A stretch of 38,995 bases of DNA from Enterococcus raffinosus (GTDB lineage Bacteria; Bacillota; Bacilli; Lactobacillales; Enterococcaceae): the NCBI RefSeq assembly GCF_018917525.1, contig NZ_JAHLOS010000040.1, forward strand, positions 1 through 38,995. Reading direction: 5' to 3'. The position numbers and the translations under genes are program-made. The number at the start of each line of letters is the position of its first letter. The stretch's first letter is position 1. Below the pieces are notes generated by a model, which ran no database searches, was not told the DNA's origin, and saw only the letters and a program-made list of their open reading frames with translations. This document shows positions 1-6,954 of this stretch, in pieces.

Positions 1-141
1 CAGCTTGACGTTGATTCTTCAAGAAATAATCCTTCGCCTTCCGCAAAAAAATCGAACACGGCAGGCTTATTTGGTATGCATTATTTCAAAAACAACTAGT
101 ATTATTTATTTTCAAACTTTATCCTCCATTCTTCTATTCCT
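1..141. other. Left-edge sequence without a clear gene
   Basis: These bases lie downstream of the stop of the minus-strand UROD-family gene. I see no convincing coding region and no hairpin with a T-run that would end that transcript. A short open frame runs off the left edge on the minus strand from a GTG near 59, but it has no ribosome-binding site and is too short to identify. Confidence 0.3.
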
Positions 142-1137
142 CTATGCGTTTTGCTTTGTATACTCTTTTGCGGCTTGTCGGACACTCTCTAGGTTTGCGA
201 TCGGAATGTCGCTCGGTACTGTGCAATCAGCTCCAAGGATCACGCCGGTCGTCCCTGCCTCGATCAATAGATTCTCCGCTACCTGTTGAATTTCTGATGG
301 TTTCCCACTGTATAACAAGCCTTTACTGGTATTTTCAAAGCCTCCGATGACGGTTTTATTGAAAAAGACCTTTCCTTCAGTAAGTGAAACCCCTTCTGGT
401 CCGACTGCCCAATTTACAGCCGCCGCTGGATAATCCTGATACAAACGAAGATCGTTCTTGGCACCTTCATAGCCGCAAATATGCAAAATATTTTGACCCC
501 CCGCTGCATTCGCAGCTGCTAAAACCTTCCATTCGCTAGGTCGAATATACGTTTCGTACACTTCTTTCGTCACTGTTTTATCTTGAACATTTTGAACACT
601 CAAGTAGATCCCATCGATTGTCGTCTCAGTCAGCAGCCTCGTTACTAATTTCACTAGATCGTCCGCAATCGTATCCAGTGCTGCTGCGACCAGTTCAGGT
701 GCTTTCTGCAAGAGTTCAGCAAATTGCTTTTCCCCTTTCGGAAGCTGCCATTTAAAGTACGTAGCTGGAGCAAAAATATTGTAGAAGGACGCAATTTCTT
801 CAACGAACTGAGCGGTTTGCTGCTGAATTAGCTCAACCTGTCCCTGATACCACGAATGCGTCTCATCGATCGAACGAAGCTTTTTGAGATCGGAAGCTGC
901 TTCTACCTGCTGAATCGCATCATTCGGATAATAAAAATACCCATCACTCATCAGCTTCACAAAGTCCGGACGAAAGTCCTCGATAAAGGCGCGATGTCCT
1001 TCGATATTTTGCTGGATGTTCTTTTTAGTCGGCGCAGCAGTTCCTGGATCGGCTAAAAAGTGAAACCAAAAACCCACCGGTACGCGTTCAACTTTCTCTT
1101 GTTTCAACGCTCGCAACACTAATTCTTTTTTTGTCAT
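142..1137 (-). CDS. UROD/MetE-fold methyltransferase-like protein (possible methionine synthase)
   Basis: This 331-residue protein belongs to the uroporphyrinogen decarboxylase superfamily, which includes true UROD, the MtaA/CmuA corrinoid methyltransferases and the catalytic half of MetE. Against a heme role, it has His219-x-Cys221 (in LHICGYEG) and Cys305 (in LGADCTVPSD), the H-x-C...C spacing of the zinc site that activates a thiol in MtaA and MetE. No heme genes are near; metF, metI and a C-S lyase are. I infer methyl transfer to a thiol, possibly homocysteine. The ATG at 1137 follows AAGGAG at good spacing. It sits downstream of a leader peptide rich in Met and Cys codons and an intrinsic terminator, so starvation-responsive control is likely. 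The fold family is fairly certain; the reaction is inference. Confidence 0.8.
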   Translation of the reverse strand: MTKKELVLRALKQEKVERVPVGFWFHFLADPGTAAPTKKNIQQNIEGHRAFIEDFRPDFVKLMSDGYFYYPNDAIQQVEAASDLKKLRSIDETHSWYQGQVELIQQQTAQFVEEIASFYNIFAPATYFKWQLPKGEKQFAELLQKAPELVAAALDTIADDLVKLVTRLLTETTIDGIYLSVQNVQDKTVTKEVYETYIRPSEWKVLAAANAAGGQNILHICGYEGAKNDLRLYQDYPAAAVNWAVGPEGVSLTEGKVFFNKTVIGGFENTSKGLLYSGKPSEIQQVAENLLIEAGTTGVILGADCTVPSDIPIANLESVRQAAKEYTKQNA

Positions 1138-1164
1138 AAAATCTCTCCTTATCTCTTTTTGAAT

Positions 1165-1199
1165 AACAAAAAAGGACCTGAAATGGTTTCAAGTCCTTT
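1165..1199 (-). terminator. Attenuator terminator before the UROD-family gene
   Basis: On the minus strand a 13-bp stem (AAAGGACUUGAAA with UUUCAGGUCCUUU, one U-G wobble) closes a 3-base loop and is followed by six T. It lies after the leader peptide stop and 30 bases before the structural gene, so it must be bypassed for expression. Its 5' arm (1194-1201) can instead pair over 8 bases with leader bases 1248-1255, an antiterminator. Confidence 0.85.
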
Positions 1200-1236
1200 G
1201 GTCATCTTTAAATTTCGCCGATAATGAATGCGTCAT

Positions 1237-1320
1237 TTAAGGGTATGCCAAAGAACACGATGCGCATCGGCACATCATGTTTGGCATCATCATTTCATTC
1301 GTCCGCTGTACCTTTGTCAT
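1237..1320 (-). CDS. Met/Cys-rich leader peptide (27 codons)
   Basis: A short frame starts with ATG at 1320 behind AAGAAGGGAG at correct spacing and ends with TAA at 1237. It encodes 27 residues with six Met and three Cys. Codons 10-12 and 15-16 are Met, and codons 17, 19 and 22 are Cys. The stop lies about 40 bases before a strong terminator. Codons 22-25 carry the segment TTCTTTGG, which complements the 5' arm of that terminator. This is the classical arrangement of ribosome-mediated attenuation: stalling at Met or Cys codons would free the antiterminator, while full translation would cover it and let the terminator form. No similar peptide is known to me in this family; the role is inferred from composition and structure. 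Confidence 0.8.
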   Translation of the reverse strand: MTKVQRTNEMMMPNMMCRCASCSLAYP

Positions 1321-1362
1321 AATAACCGCTCCCTTCTTAGTTGTACTATTTCTAGTAAGTCA

Positions 1363-1371
1363 ACTATACCA
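1363..1371 (-). promoter_or_regulatory. Candidate extended -10 promoter for the leader transcript
   Basis: Minus-strand TGGTATAGT is an extended -10 element about 43 bases before the leader peptide start. No good -35 is visible at the usual distance. A TTGACT just downstream has no matching -10. Read-through from the upstream lysR gene is also possible because no terminator follows that gene. Confidence 0.4.
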
Positions 1372-1403
1372 GTTACCGAGGGGGCAACGCCAATTGAGAG
1401 TTT

Positions 1404-2333
1404 TTATGACGATTCATTACTTTTAGTTATAACAGCTTGAGATTCCTGCAGCGTTTTCTTCAATTGCTCGAGAAAAAACTTCCCCAGCTCTGTCGGCTTA
1501 CGCATTTTATTACTAATCACCACCAGAGAATGAACATCGGCGTCTTTCAGTGGACGCAGAACAATCTGATCTTTAGTCAGACCTTGGATTATTCCTAGTC
1601 CAGAAGCATAGGCTTCAGAAGCCCCCAATAAATTCATCAGTGTTCCGCGATCGCTGGTATAATAATTCGACTGCTCTTTGGATATATCAATTGGGTCCTC
1701 ATCGAGATGTGCCGATCCGCTGTCTTCTTGAATAAATCGAACCTGCGGATAGCCGATCAGCTCCTGCTTGTCGATCACCGATTTTGCAGCAAGCGGATGC
1801 TGGGCTCCCAAATAAATATGCGTTGAAAATTTTCCCAACACCTCAAAGTTTAGACTTTCCTGACTAAAATAGCGCTCAAGTAATCGTTCATTTTGCGGAT
1901 TGAGGTACAAGATCCCCAGCTCACTTTCAAAATCCCGAATGCTTTCAAGAATTCTTTTAGTGGTCGTTTCAATTAGATAAAAATTTTGACACACCGCTTG
2001 AAATTCCCTTGTGACTGCCAAAAATGGCTCATAAAGAAAATCATAATGCTGAGAAACCACTGAGAAACGCTTCTTTGTCCCCAGTGAAAAATGCTGCTCC
2101 ATCTCGTCTACCTGTGCCAAGATTCGCTTCGCGTAAATCAAAAAATCACTACCCGCTTCCGTCAGACAAACTCCAGATTTTGAGCGATGAAACAGCTGAA
2201 CATCCAGCTCGCTCTCCACCTCCTTGATGGCACTGGAAAGGCTTGGCTGGGTGACATACAATTCCTTGGCGGCTTGACTGAAGCTGCCGACCTTGGCGAT
2301 CGTCAGGACATAGCGATATTGCTGTAAATTCAT
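1404..2333 (-). CDS. LysR-family regulator, sulfur amino acid type
   Basis: This is a LysR-type regulator of 309 residues with an N-terminal winged helix-turn-helix (residues 1-60, QAAKELYVTQPSLSSAIKEVE) and a periplasmic-binding-protein-like effector domain. I chose the ATG at 2333 because it follows AGGGAG at good spacing; a start at 2366 would overlap metI and has no such site. It is the third gene of a C-S lyase-metI-lysR operon, 22 bases after metI. It is clearly paralogous to the LysR gene at 5965 (shared FSV..QHY and ESELGILYLN segments). Context and family (MtaR, CmbR and MetR of streptococci and lactococci) suggest control of methionine or cysteine genes; the effector is not shown by sequence. 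Confidence 0.85.
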   Translation of the reverse strand: MNLQQYRYVLTIAKVGSFSQAAKELYVTQPSLSSAIKEVESELDVQLFHRSKSGVCLTEAGSDFLIYAKRILAQVDEMEQHFSLGTKKRFSVVSQHYDFLYEPFLAVTREFQAVCQNFYLIETTTKRILESIRDFESELGILYLNPQNERLLERYFSQESLNFEVLGKFSTHIYLGAQHPLAAKSVIDKQELIGYPQVRFIQEDSGSAHLDEDPIDISKEQSNYYTSDRGTLMNLLGASEAYASGLGIIQGLTKDQIVLRPLKDADVHSLVVISNKMRKPTELGKFFLEQLKKTLQESQAVITKSNESS

Positions 2334-2355
2334 AAACTTCTCCCTTCCATTCTGC

Positions 2356-3453
2356 TTATTCGTCAAACACTCGGAAGCCGCGTGTCAGATCCTCCAACAG
2401 ATCCTGACTGTCTTCGATCCCAATCGAAAGACGCAATAGTTTATCCGTCAGTCCATAAGATTCTCGTAGTTCTTTGGGGATATCCGCATGGGTTTGAGTC
2501 GTCGGATAGGTAATCAATGTTTCCACCCCGCCTAAGCTTTCAGCAAAGGTGATCAAATTCAGGCGGCTCAAGAATTCGGGGATTTTAGAAGCATCACGAA
2601 CATAGAAGCTGATCATTCCGCCGATCCCCGGATAAAGTACCTTCTCAATTTGCGGGAAGCTTTCTAAAGCAGCCGCGATCTCCTGCGCATTGCGTTCCTG
2701 TTGTTCAAAACGAACCTTTAAGGTCTTTAAGCTGCGAATAAACAGCCAGCTGTCAAAGCTGGATAAGGTTGGGCCAGTGGTGTTACTGAGCCAAGCCAAT
2801 TTCTCGCCGATTTCAGGTGCCTTGGCCACCACGACTCCAGCCAATAAATCGTTGTGTCCGCTCAAGAATTTCGTTCCCGAATGAACCACGATATCCGCCC
2901 CTTCTGTTAAGGGCTGCTGTCGCAAAGGCGTTGAAAACGTATTGTCTACGATCAGCAAGGCATCATGCTGATGAGCGAGTGCCGCGGTATCAGCAATGGA
3001 GACCTCCTGCATCAGCGGATTCGTCGGCGTTTCCAAAAAGACAGCAGTGATTTTCTGATTTATCTGACTTTCCAAGCTTTCAAAGTCATCAAAATAATGA
3101 AAGATGCACCCATTTTGTCGTTCTAGTTCTTGGAAATAACGATAGCTGCCACCATAGAGATCGCGCGAAACTAGAAATTCACTCTTCGCTGGAAAATAAT
3201 TAAAGACCAGCTGAATCGCGCTCATACCCGAACTTGTTGCGATTGCTTGACTTCCCGCTTCTAATTTTGCCAAAGCCGCTTCTAAAATGGCTCGCGTTGG
3301 ATTTTTCGTACGAGTATAGTCATAACCGGTGCTCTGACCCAGCTCTGGATGCGAAAAAGTTGTTGATAAATAAATCGGTGCCGAGACTGCACCTGTCTGT
3401 CGGTCGCTATGATTACCAATTTGTGCTAATTCTGTTGCTGTCTGATAGTTCAT
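2356..3453 (-). CDS. metI: Cystathionine gamma-synthase / O-acylhomoserine thiolyase, MetI type
   Basis: This 365-residue PLP enzyme of the Cys/Met metabolism family resembles Bacillus subtilis MetI throughout, including the start (ELAQIGNHSD...GAVSAPIYLST) and GHNDLLAG. It is expected to join an activated homoserine with cysteine or sulfide to give cystathionine or homocysteine in the cytoplasm. PLP-binding Lys195 lies in HSGTKFLSGH; ETPTNPL (141-147) and the phosphate-binding SSGM (74-77) are present. Its ATG overlaps the stop of the upstream C-S lyase gene by four bases (ATGA) with AGGAGG nearby, so the two are translationally coupled. A cystathionine gamma-lyase activity cannot be excluded from sequence alone. 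Confidence 0.88.
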   Translation of the reverse strand: MNYQTATELAQIGNHSDRQTGAVSAPIYLSTTFSHPELGQSTGYDYTRTKNPTRAILEAALAKLEAGSQAIATSSGMSAIQLVFNYFPAKSEFLVSRDLYGGSYRYFQELERQNGCIFHYFDDFESLESQINQKITAVFLETPTNPLMQEVSIADTAALAHQHDALLIVDNTFSTPLRQQPLTEGADIVVHSGTKFLSGHNDLLAGVVVAKAPEIGEKLAWLSNTTGPTLSSFDSWLFIRSLKTLKVRFEQQERNAQEIAAALESFPQIEKVLYPGIGGMISFYVRDASKIPEFLSRLNLITFAESLGGVETLITYPTTQTHADIPKELRESYGLTDKLLRLSIGIEDSQDLLEDLTRGFRVFDE

Positions 3454-4655
3454 TTATTAGTTCCTCCTTTAATCTTGTCATTCAACTTGATCAAACTCTT
3501 TAATGCCGCTTCGATAATTTCTGGTTTAGTTGCCAGATTGATTCGGATAAAGCCCTGGGTTTCTATTGAAAACCATTCCCCGTAATCAATCGCTAACCCC
3601 GCTTGCTCCTGAATGTAATGCTTCATGTCTACTGTTGGCAGCCATGCTCGTAAGTCAAGCCACGCTAAATAGGTCCCTTGAAGTTCGCTAATCTTGATCG
3701 CCGGAATTTTTTCTGCCAATTGCTTCTTTAGCAATAAATAATTTTCGGCTACAACGGATAGTAATCCCTGCAGCCACTCATCACCGGTTTCATAAGCAGC
3801 GACTGCCGCAACTTGTCCTAAGACACTGTTGCCGGTTTGATGATGCCGCTTTTCCCACAGCTGATAGGTTTCGCGAAGCTTTGGATCTGGCAGCCAAATA
3901 TGAGCATTCAAAAGTGAAGCCAAATTAAAAGTCTTTGATGGTGCATTACAGACAATCAAATGATCCAAAAAATCTATTTCTTCTGCTACCGTTATCGCAG
4001 AAACAAACGAATGACCTGGCAAAATCAGATCAGAGTGAATCTCATCGGAAAGAACCAATACATCATATTTTTGACACAAGGAAAGAACAGCCTTTAGTTC
4101 TTCTTTGCGCCAGACGCGACCAACTGGATTATGCGGAGAGCAAAGAATAAACAGCTTGACCTTCCGCTCGATCAGCTGCTGCTCAAAATGAACCAGATCC
4201 ATTTGATAGCCGTCTGCGGTTTCTATTAAATTCGAGGTGATCAGTTCCCTCTGCTGATCCTTGATTACATCAAAGAAAGGATAATAAACGGGAGGCTGGA
4301 CAATGATTGGATCGCCTTTTTCGGTAAAGCAGTTAATCAAATCATAGAGCCCTTGAACAACACCAGTGGTAAAGTGCAGCCACTCTTTTTTAAAACGGGT
4401 TTGCTCATGGCGCTTCTGCCAGTTAGCATAAGCAGAGAAATAGTTTTCTGGAACCAAGGAATAGCCGAAGATACCATGCTCGATCCGTTCCGTTAATGCT
4501 TTTTGAACGGTTGTCGGTATCGAAAAGTCCATATCCGCTACCCAGAGCGGCAATAAGCTCTCATCCCCATAACGCTCCTCTAAGGCATCCCATTTCAAAG
4601 AGTCCGTTTGTTTTCTGTTTTGATAAAATGTCTGAACAAAATCTGCAATTTCCAT
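3450..4655 (-). CDS. MalY/PatB-family cystathionine beta-lyase
   Basis: This 401-residue fold-type I PLP enzyme belongs to the MalY/PatB group of C-S lyases that split cystathionine to homocysteine, pyruvate and ammonia. Visible markers are PLP-binding Lys241 in NAPSKTFNLASLL, the HNPVGR motif at 175-180 and SDEIHSDL at 203-210. Length is normal for the family. The start at 4655 follows AAGGAG. It is the first gene after a T-box leader and overlaps metI by four bases; together they would convert acyl-homoserine and cysteine to homocysteine. Related enzymes also release H2S from cysteine, so the in vivo direction is not settled by sequence. Confidence 0.88.
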   Translation of the reverse strand: MEIADFVQTFYQNRKQTDSLKWDALEERYGDESLLPLWVADMDFSIPTTVQKALTERIEHGIFGYSLVPENYFSAYANWQKRHEQTRFKKEWLHFTTGVVQGLYDLINCFTEKGDPIIVQPPVYYPFFDVIKDQQRELITSNLIETADGYQMDLVHFEQQLIERKVKLFILCSPHNPVGRVWRKEELKAVLSLCQKYDVLVLSDEIHSDLILPGHSFVSAITVAEEIDFLDHLIVCNAPSKTFNLASLLNAHIWLPDPKLRETYQLWEKRHHQTGNSVLGQVAAVAAYETGDEWLQGLLSVVAENYLLLKKQLAEKIPAIKISELQGTYLAWLDLRAWLPTVDMKHYIQEQAGLAIDYGEWFSIETQGFIRINLATKPEIIEAALKSLIKLNDKIKGGTNK

Positions 4656-4675
4656 CTGCTCACTCCTTTTTTTGA

Positions 4676-4925
4676 AAATAAAAAAGCCCCTTTGTCAATT
4701 GACAAAGGGACGGATTATACCGTGTTACCACCCAAATTCGTATTACAAAAATACCTCGACAGCTCCATAAGAAGCTCGGCGAGATAACGGTCGCAGCCGT
4801 CTAGCGAGCGTGAACCCGCCACAACACTCAGAGCTCATCTTCATTGAGTTTGCTTTGTCCTCTTTCTCACCAGCCGAGGTCTCTGTATTTAGCAGCGTCA
4901 ATTACTCTTCTCTTCAACGTTAGAT
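4676..4925 (-). promoter_or_regulatory. T-box riboswitch leader, probable Cys (UGU) specifier
   Basis: The minus-strand leader between metF and the C-S lyase gene has the T-box signature GGGTGGTAACACGG (near 4720-4733) and CGTCCCTTTG, followed by a terminator. Upstream is a Stem I with a GGCTGGTGAGA distal loop. Helices cgctgc/gtggcg and cagag/ctctg flank an internal loop whose 3' strand is AGTGTT. Reading the triplet after CUCUGAG gives UGU, a Cys codon. An AUG (Met) specifier would fit the genes but lies outside this loop. The element should antiterminate when the cognate tRNA is uncharged. T-box identity is firm; the specifier is my manual fold. Confidence 0.88.
4680..4710 (-). terminator. 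T-box intrinsic terminator
   Basis: A perfect palindrome CCCTTTGTCA/TGACAAAGGG is followed by a T-run on the minus strand. Its 5' arm overlaps the CGTCCC part of the T-box antiterminator, so the two structures exclude each other. Confidence 0.9.
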
Positions 4926-4942
4926 TATTTTATTCCTAAAAA

Positions 4943-5800
4943 CTAGCGTACCTCGATCTGACCCTTCAATACGTTTTTGGTGTTGTAATAGATATGCTTC
5001 GCTACTTCAGCATTATTCATCGTGTACAAATGAATCCCCGCCACATCCTGTGTCGCCAGATCAATAATCTGATCGATGGCATAGGCTAAGCCGGCTTCTT
5101 TAAGAGCGATCGGATCATGCTCGTATTTTTCCAAAATGGCTAAGAACTTACGAGGAAGCTTAGTGTTGGTAGTCTTGATCAAGCGCAAGGCCTGCTTCCG
5201 ATTCACAATCGGCATGATGCCCGCCAAGATTGGCACCTTGATATCTGCCAAGTCACAGGATTCTTGAAATTGATAAAAAAGCTCATTGTCAAAAAACAGC
5301 TGGGTGATCAATTGATCGCAGCCGCCAGCAACCTTTCGCCTCAGATTTTTAACATCCTCAATGCGATTTTGCGATTCTGGATGCGTCTCAGGATAACAAG
5401 CGCCGCTAATATGAAAATGCGGTGCCTGCTGCTTCACATAATCAATCAAATCGCTGGCATACGTAAAATCTTGTTTCGGCGGCAGCTCCGGAATGATATC
5501 GCCTCGCAACGCCAAGATCTGATGAATGCCGATCTGATCCAATTGCGCGACTAGCCGCTGAACCTGTGCTTGATCCAAGTAAGCCGCTGGCAGATGAGCA
5601 ATCGTCGGCACCTGAAGCTCCGTATGGATATAATTTGCGACTTTTAATGTCGTCTCTTCGATCGTTTGACGATTATTGCTACAAGTCACACTGATAAAAT
5701 CAGGCGCTAATTGCTGTAGCTCCTCTAATGTGGTCAAGAGCTTCTCCGTTCCGACCTGTGTATTCGGTGGAAACACCTCAAATGATAGCGTGCTGGACAT
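4943..5800 (-). CDS. metF: Methylenetetrahydrofolate reductase
   Basis: The product reduces 5,10-methylene-THF to 5-methyl-THF, the methyl donor for methionine synthesis. It is a FAD-dependent TIM barrel of about 285 residues, normal for bacterial MetF. FEVFPP near the N-terminus carries the family's catalytic Glu, and ILALRGDIIP carries the conserved Asp that contacts FAD. I prefer the ATG at 5800 because AAGGGA lies upstream at usable spacing; a GTG at 5809 is too close to that site. The gene is divergent from the lysR gene at 5965, with a MET-box-like palindrome between. The T-box leader begins only some 20 bases after its stop, so metF read-through may feed the T-box operon. Confidence 0.93.
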   Translation of the reverse strand: MSSTLSFEVFPPNTQVGTEKLLTTLEELQQLAPDFISVTCSNNRQTIEETTLKVANYIHTELQVPTIAHLPAAYLDQAQVQRLVAQLDQIGIHQILALRGDIIPELPPKQDFTYASDLIDYVKQQAPHFHISGACYPETHPESQNRIEDVKNLRRKVAGGCDQLITQLFFDNELFYQFQESCDLADIKVPILAGIMPIVNRKQALRLIKTTNTKLPRKFLAILEKYEHDPIALKEAGLAYAIDQIIDLATQDVAGIHLYTMNNAEVAKHIYYNTKNVLKGQIEVR

Positions 5801-5861
5801 TGGCTGCACTTCCCTTCTGTCAGAATTTATCTAAATTCCTTCGTTTGTTGTGATACGTTAC

Positions 5862-5870
5862 ACAATACCA
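5862..5870 (-). promoter_or_regulatory. Candidate metF promoter (-10)
   Basis: Minus-strand TGGTATTGT is an extended -10 located about 60 bases before the metF start. A weak -35 (TTATTC) lies 18 bases further upstream. Confidence 0.35.
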
Positions 5871-5909
5871 CGCTTTTTTCGCCTTGAATAACTGATAAAA
5901 GTAATAACT

Positions 5910-5932
5910 GGTTATAGCTAATAACTATAACC
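5910..5932. promoter_or_regulatory. MET-box-like palindromic LysR operator
   Basis: GGTTATAG-N7-CTATAACC is a perfect inverted repeat in the divergent metF/lysR region. The inner TATAG-N7-CTATA has the same arms and 17-bp length as the streptococcal MET-box recognised by MtaR/MetR-type LysR proteins, and also fits the general T-N11-A rule. It ends five bases before TATAAT (5938-5943), the likely -10 of the lysR gene, so bound regulator would cover the -35 region and could autoregulate. Confidence 0.7.
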
Positions 5933-5964
5933 TCCGTTATAATCATAGAAAAAGAGGTGAAGTG

Positions 5965-6888
5965 ATGCGTTTACAACAATTGATCTATTTCGAAAAAATT
6001 ATTGAAAAAGGCTCAATAAACGAGGCCGCAAAAGCCTTGTATCTGACTCAGCCCAGCCTTTCCAATGCGTTGAAGGAGCTCGAAAATGAAATGAAGGTAC
6101 AGCTGCTAGTTCGCAACAAGCAGGGGATCATCCCTACTGCTGAAGGTCGTGAATTTCTGATCTATGTTCGGCAAATATTGGATCAGGTCAATCTGCTGGA
6201 GGAGAAATTTAAGAATGAGCCGCTGCGACGCCAGAATTTTTCAGTATCCGCTCAGCATTATGCCTTTGTGGTCCATGCTTTTGTGGAGCTACTGCGCACC
6301 GTCAATGCCGAGGAATATAATTTCACCCTGCGCGAGACCGAAACAGAAAATATTTTCGATGATCTCGCCAGCTTTAAAAGCGAACTTGGTATTCTTTATT
6401 TGAATTCCTTCAACCGACAAGTCATGACCAAGCTGTTCAAGGAAAAAGGCTTAGAATTCACACCGCTGTTTAACGCCAAACCGCATGTTTTTGTCAGCCG
6501 CACCAATCCCTTAGTCGCTAAAAAATCGCTGAAATTAGCAGATCTCGAGGACTATCCTTATTTATCCTACGAGCAAGGAGAAAACAATTCCTTCTATTTT
6601 TCCGAAGAGATTCTAAGCACTTGGGATCGGAAAAAGAACATCAAAGTCAGCGACCGCGCAACGATTTTTAATTTGATGGTAGGCTTAAACGGCTACACAA
6701 TCAGTTCAGGAATCATCAGCAGCGAACTAAACGATGATAAGATTGTTGCGATTCCGTTAGAATATCAGGACGTCATAACCCTCGGTTGGATCAAACAGCA
6801 GCAGCTTGAGCTTAGCCCCTTAGGTCAGACCTATTTAGAGCTGTTAAAAGAACATATTCGCGGCTATGGATTTGATATTATTGAATAA
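5965..6888 (+). CDS. LysR-family regulator, MtaR/MetR-like
   Basis: This 307-residue LysR-type regulator has an N-terminal winged HTH (residues 1-60, AAKALYLTQPSLSNALKELE) and a C-terminal effector domain. I take the ATG at 5965, five bases after GAGGTG; a GTG at 5962 is an alternative. It is divergent from metF with a MET-box-like palindrome between them, so it is the best candidate to bind that site. It is a paralogue of the lysR gene at 1404-2333. Control of methionine synthesis or uptake is inferred from the site and the neighbours. A malolactic regulator (MleR is also LysR) is less likely because the PAP2 gene separates it from mleA. Confidence 0.85.
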   Translation: MRLQQLIYFEKIIEKGSINEAAKALYLTQPSLSNALKELENEMKVQLLVRNKQGIIPTAEGREFLIYVRQILDQVNLLEEKFKNEPLRRQNFSVSAQHYAFVVHAFVELLRTVNAEEYNFTLRETETENIFDDLASFKSELGILYLNSFNRQVMTKLFKEKGLEFTPLFNAKPHVFVSRTNPLVAKKSLKLADLEDYPYLSYEQGENNSFYFSEEILSTWDRKKNIKVSDRATIFNLMVGLNGYTISSGIISSELNDDKIVAIPLEYQDVITLGWIKQQQLELSPLGQTYLELLKEHIRGYGFDIIE

Positions 6889-6936
6889 AAAAAAGAGTCA
6901 AGTGCTTCTCTTTGATGAGATAGCCTTGACTCTTGT
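6889..6936 (-). terminator. Terminator after the PAP2 gene
   Basis: Inverted arms AAGAGTCAAG/CTTGACTCTT close a loop of about 20 bases, with eight T following on the minus strand. It ends the PAP2 transcript. On the plus strand the T-run is missing, so it would end the lysR transcript poorly. Confidence 0.8.
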
Positions 6937-6954
6937 GGATTTAGTTCAGAATAA

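Noticed and set aside
5-289. Plus-strand open frame at the left edge
   Set aside because: It overlaps the well-supported UROD-family gene on the other strand, has no ribosome site and no recognisable protein features.
142-1137. Assignment as heme-pathway uroporphyrinogen decarboxylase (hemE)
   Set aside because: No other heme genes are present, and the H-x-C...C set and neighbours point to thiol methyl transfer instead.
1338-1371. A MET-box next to the leader promoter (TATAGTTGACTTACTAG)
   Set aside because: Only the left arm matches; the right arm is shifted by one base and imperfect, so I do not claim an operator.
5965-6888. Assignment as the malolactic regulator MleR
   Set aside because: It is divergent from metF with a MET-box-like site and is separated from mleA by the oppositely oriented PAP2 gene and a terminator.
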